DNA from: Nitrospiraceae bacterium
GTDB lineage: Bacteria > Nitrospirota > Nitrospiria > Nitrospirales > Nitrospiraceae
Assembly: GCA_011391455.1 (NCBI GenBank)
Contig: JAABQN010000135.1
Coordinates: 1 to 5,867, forward strand
Reading direction: 5' to 3'
Length of the DNA: 5,867 nucleotides
The notes under the pieces are model-generated. The model searched no databases, was not told the origin of the DNA, and saw nothing but the letters and a program-made list of their open reading frames with translations. Below are positions 5,166 to 5,867 of this stretch, one piece after another. The position numbers and the translations under genes were made by a program. Numbering within the stretch: position 1 is the stretch's first letter; each line of letters begins with the position of its first letter.

Positions 5166-5378
5166 CTTCTGCGCCAGGGGAGAGCCCATAGCGTGAAGAA
5201 ATCAGCGTGTGAATCATAGCATGAACATATCCGTGGAAGCATGACTAACATTTCAATATAATCAATGGCTTACTGGAATGCCTTGTCAGGTTGCTTAGGC
5301 GAGCAGGGAAGGGAAAAAGGGTCCAGCAAGACAAAATATGGGATGTTCGCGAGAGGGACAGCACGATAAAAAGGATGG
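5166..5378. other. Gene-free stretch with a perfect TATAAT box
   Basis: No gene is supported here. A perfect -10 hexamer TATAAT occurs at 5257-5262, but the hexamer 17 bases upstream (TGGAAG) matches the -35 consensus at only 3 of 6 positions. A 34-codon frame starting at ATG 5265 overlaps the expected start of transcription, lacks a ribosome site and has no protein-like features, so it is not called. The box could drive a noncoding transcript covering the stem at 5379-5474. Confidence 0.25.
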
Positions 5379-5474
5379 GAAGGGCTGCCTGATCGTCCTC
5401 CTGCTCACGGAACGCGCACGATAGGAATGTGCTCGTTCGACGCGCGCATTCGAGGATCGATCAGGCGGCCCTTT
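5379..5474. other. Large branched stem-loop, possible structured RNA
   Basis: The outer stem pairs 5380-5395 (core GGGCTGCCTGATCG) with 5458-5473 (core CGATCAGGCGGCCC), 16 pairs including one U-G. After a single bulged T5457 the stem continues with TCCTC (5396-5400) against GAGGA (5452-5456). The interior can form a further hairpin, AACGCGCAC against GTGCTCGTT, with one mismatch. Only three T follow on the plus strand. On the minus strand the exit is CTTCCCATCCTTTTT, which makes it an alternative terminator for the leftward gene. A noncoding RNA domain or a repeat element are the other options. Confidence 0.5.
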
Positions 5475-5542
5475 AAAATGAAGTAGGGAATTGAGAGGAT
5501 GGCGCAGTGGAAGATCAATCAGCCCCCATCCCTGAAGAGAGA

Positions 5543-5598
5543 ACGAGCAAGCTTGGAGGGAGGATGCGAGGGCAGACTAGACGGTCTCCTGTGCTCGT
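5543..5598. repeat. Inverted repeat in the spacer 3' of the ATP-grasp gene
   Basis: ACGAGCA (5543-5549) pairs with TGCTCGT (5592-5598) around a loop containing AGAC and GTCT arms. The segment at 5590-5602 repeats 5428-5440 at 12 of 13 positions, and GAACGAGCA (5541-5549) is the exact complement of 5430-5438. These links suggest that pieces of the neighbouring stem-loop were copied. The arms are short, so chance is possible. Confidence 0.25.
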
Positions 5599-5621
5599 GC
5601 GAAGTCACCCACCCTGTATCT

Positions 5622-5867
5622 TTATGTCAGCGATGGTGACGGTTTCCTTGGGGGTGAGTGGGCCGGCTGCCTGCGAAGCCCGATGCGCAGTAGTTCTTGC
5701 AACAACTCTTGATAGGTATAGCCGGCTTTCTCTGCCGAATCCGCAAAATCTTCGTCGTGTGCAATTTGGGGATTTGGATTGGCTTCCAGCACGTACACCT
5801 GCCCCGCCGCGTCCATGCGCACGTCGATGCGGGCATAGCCGCTCAGGCCGAGGGCGCGATAGACCCG
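5622..5867 (-). CDS. ATP-grasp protein, D-alanine-D-alanine ligase-like, C-terminal part
   Basis: Only the last 81 codons lie in the window; the frame is open to the right edge, so the GTG at 5822 is not the start. The visible part contains GYARIDVRMD and VYVLEANPNPQIAHDEDF, the metal-binding end of the ATP-grasp fold, with the Glu and Asn of LEANPNP as expected Mg2+ ligands. A helical AGYTYQELLQELLRIGLRR segment follows, and then a Pro/Arg/Ser-rich tail. D-alanine-D-alanine ligases (peptidoglycan precursor synthesis, cytoplasmic) and related ATP-grasp carboxylate-amine ligases share this ending. Substrate specificity lies mainly in parts not seen. It is transcribed toward the rest of the window, convergent with the plus-strand genes, and its transcript probably ends at one of the hairpins between 5130 and 5600. 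Confidence 0.8.
   Translation of the reverse strand, partial: RVYRALGLSGYARIDVRMDAAGQVYVLEANPNPQIAHDEDFADSAEKAGYTYQELLQELLRIGLRRQPAHSPPRKPSPSLT

Noticed and set aside
5000..5251. Minus-strand frame of 83 codons
   Set aside because: It runs through the perfect 16-bp hairpin at 5130-5165 and shows no domain, signal or ribosome site.
5265..5369. 34-codon plus-strand frame after the TATAAT box
   Set aside because: No ribosome site, start overlaps the expected transcription start, and composition is not protein-like.

Overview
The window looks like chromosomal DNA of a Gram-negative-type bacterium with moderately high GC. The best guess is a Nitrospira-like member of Nitrospirota. This rests on the gene mix (riboflavin genes next to an MFS carrier, a tiny Lys/Ala-rich peptide gene) and on dispersed repeats with ends resembling AGGATGCTGAAAAAGGCC, which I associate from memory with Nitrospira genomes. 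No taxonomic marker is present, so the assignment is an inference.

Left block (2-2773, + strand): the C-terminal reductase domain of RibD, cut by the window edge, is followed by an unrecognised secreted protein and an MFS transporter. The last two overlap by 4 bp, which suggests one operon with coupled translation. A 39-residue single-span membrane peptide follows the transporter.

Middle block (2795-3842): the riboflavin synthase gene ribE (3010-3666) is hugged on both sides by repeat ends. A 212-bp MITE-like element with 18-bp inverted ends stops 3 bp before the ribE start codon and carries a promoter-like sequence. One base after the ribE stop codon lies a solitary copy of the same 18-bp end. 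It is joined to a 99-bp palindrome built from degenerate 9-nt units. The structure around ribE is the most unusual part of the window.

Right block (3845-5867): an S4-domain pseudouridine synthase of the RsuA/RluB type is followed by a promoter-like site and a 20-residue Lys/Ala-rich peptide gene closed by a strong hairpin. A second hairpin 275 bp downstream has the same GCCA loop and three compensated base-pair changes. The region 4847-5621 has no convincing protein gene but holds several hairpins, including a large branched stem at 5379-5474. At the right edge, on the minus strand, is the C-terminal end of an ATP-grasp enzyme resembling D-alanine-D-alanine ligase, so the last gene-free region is a convergent intergenic space.

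Functionally, ribD and ribE act early and last in riboflavin synthesis. The secreted protein and MFS carrier between them may be linked to flavin export or uptake, or may only share the operon. The pseudouridine synthase modifies ribosomal RNA and has no evident link to flavin metabolism.
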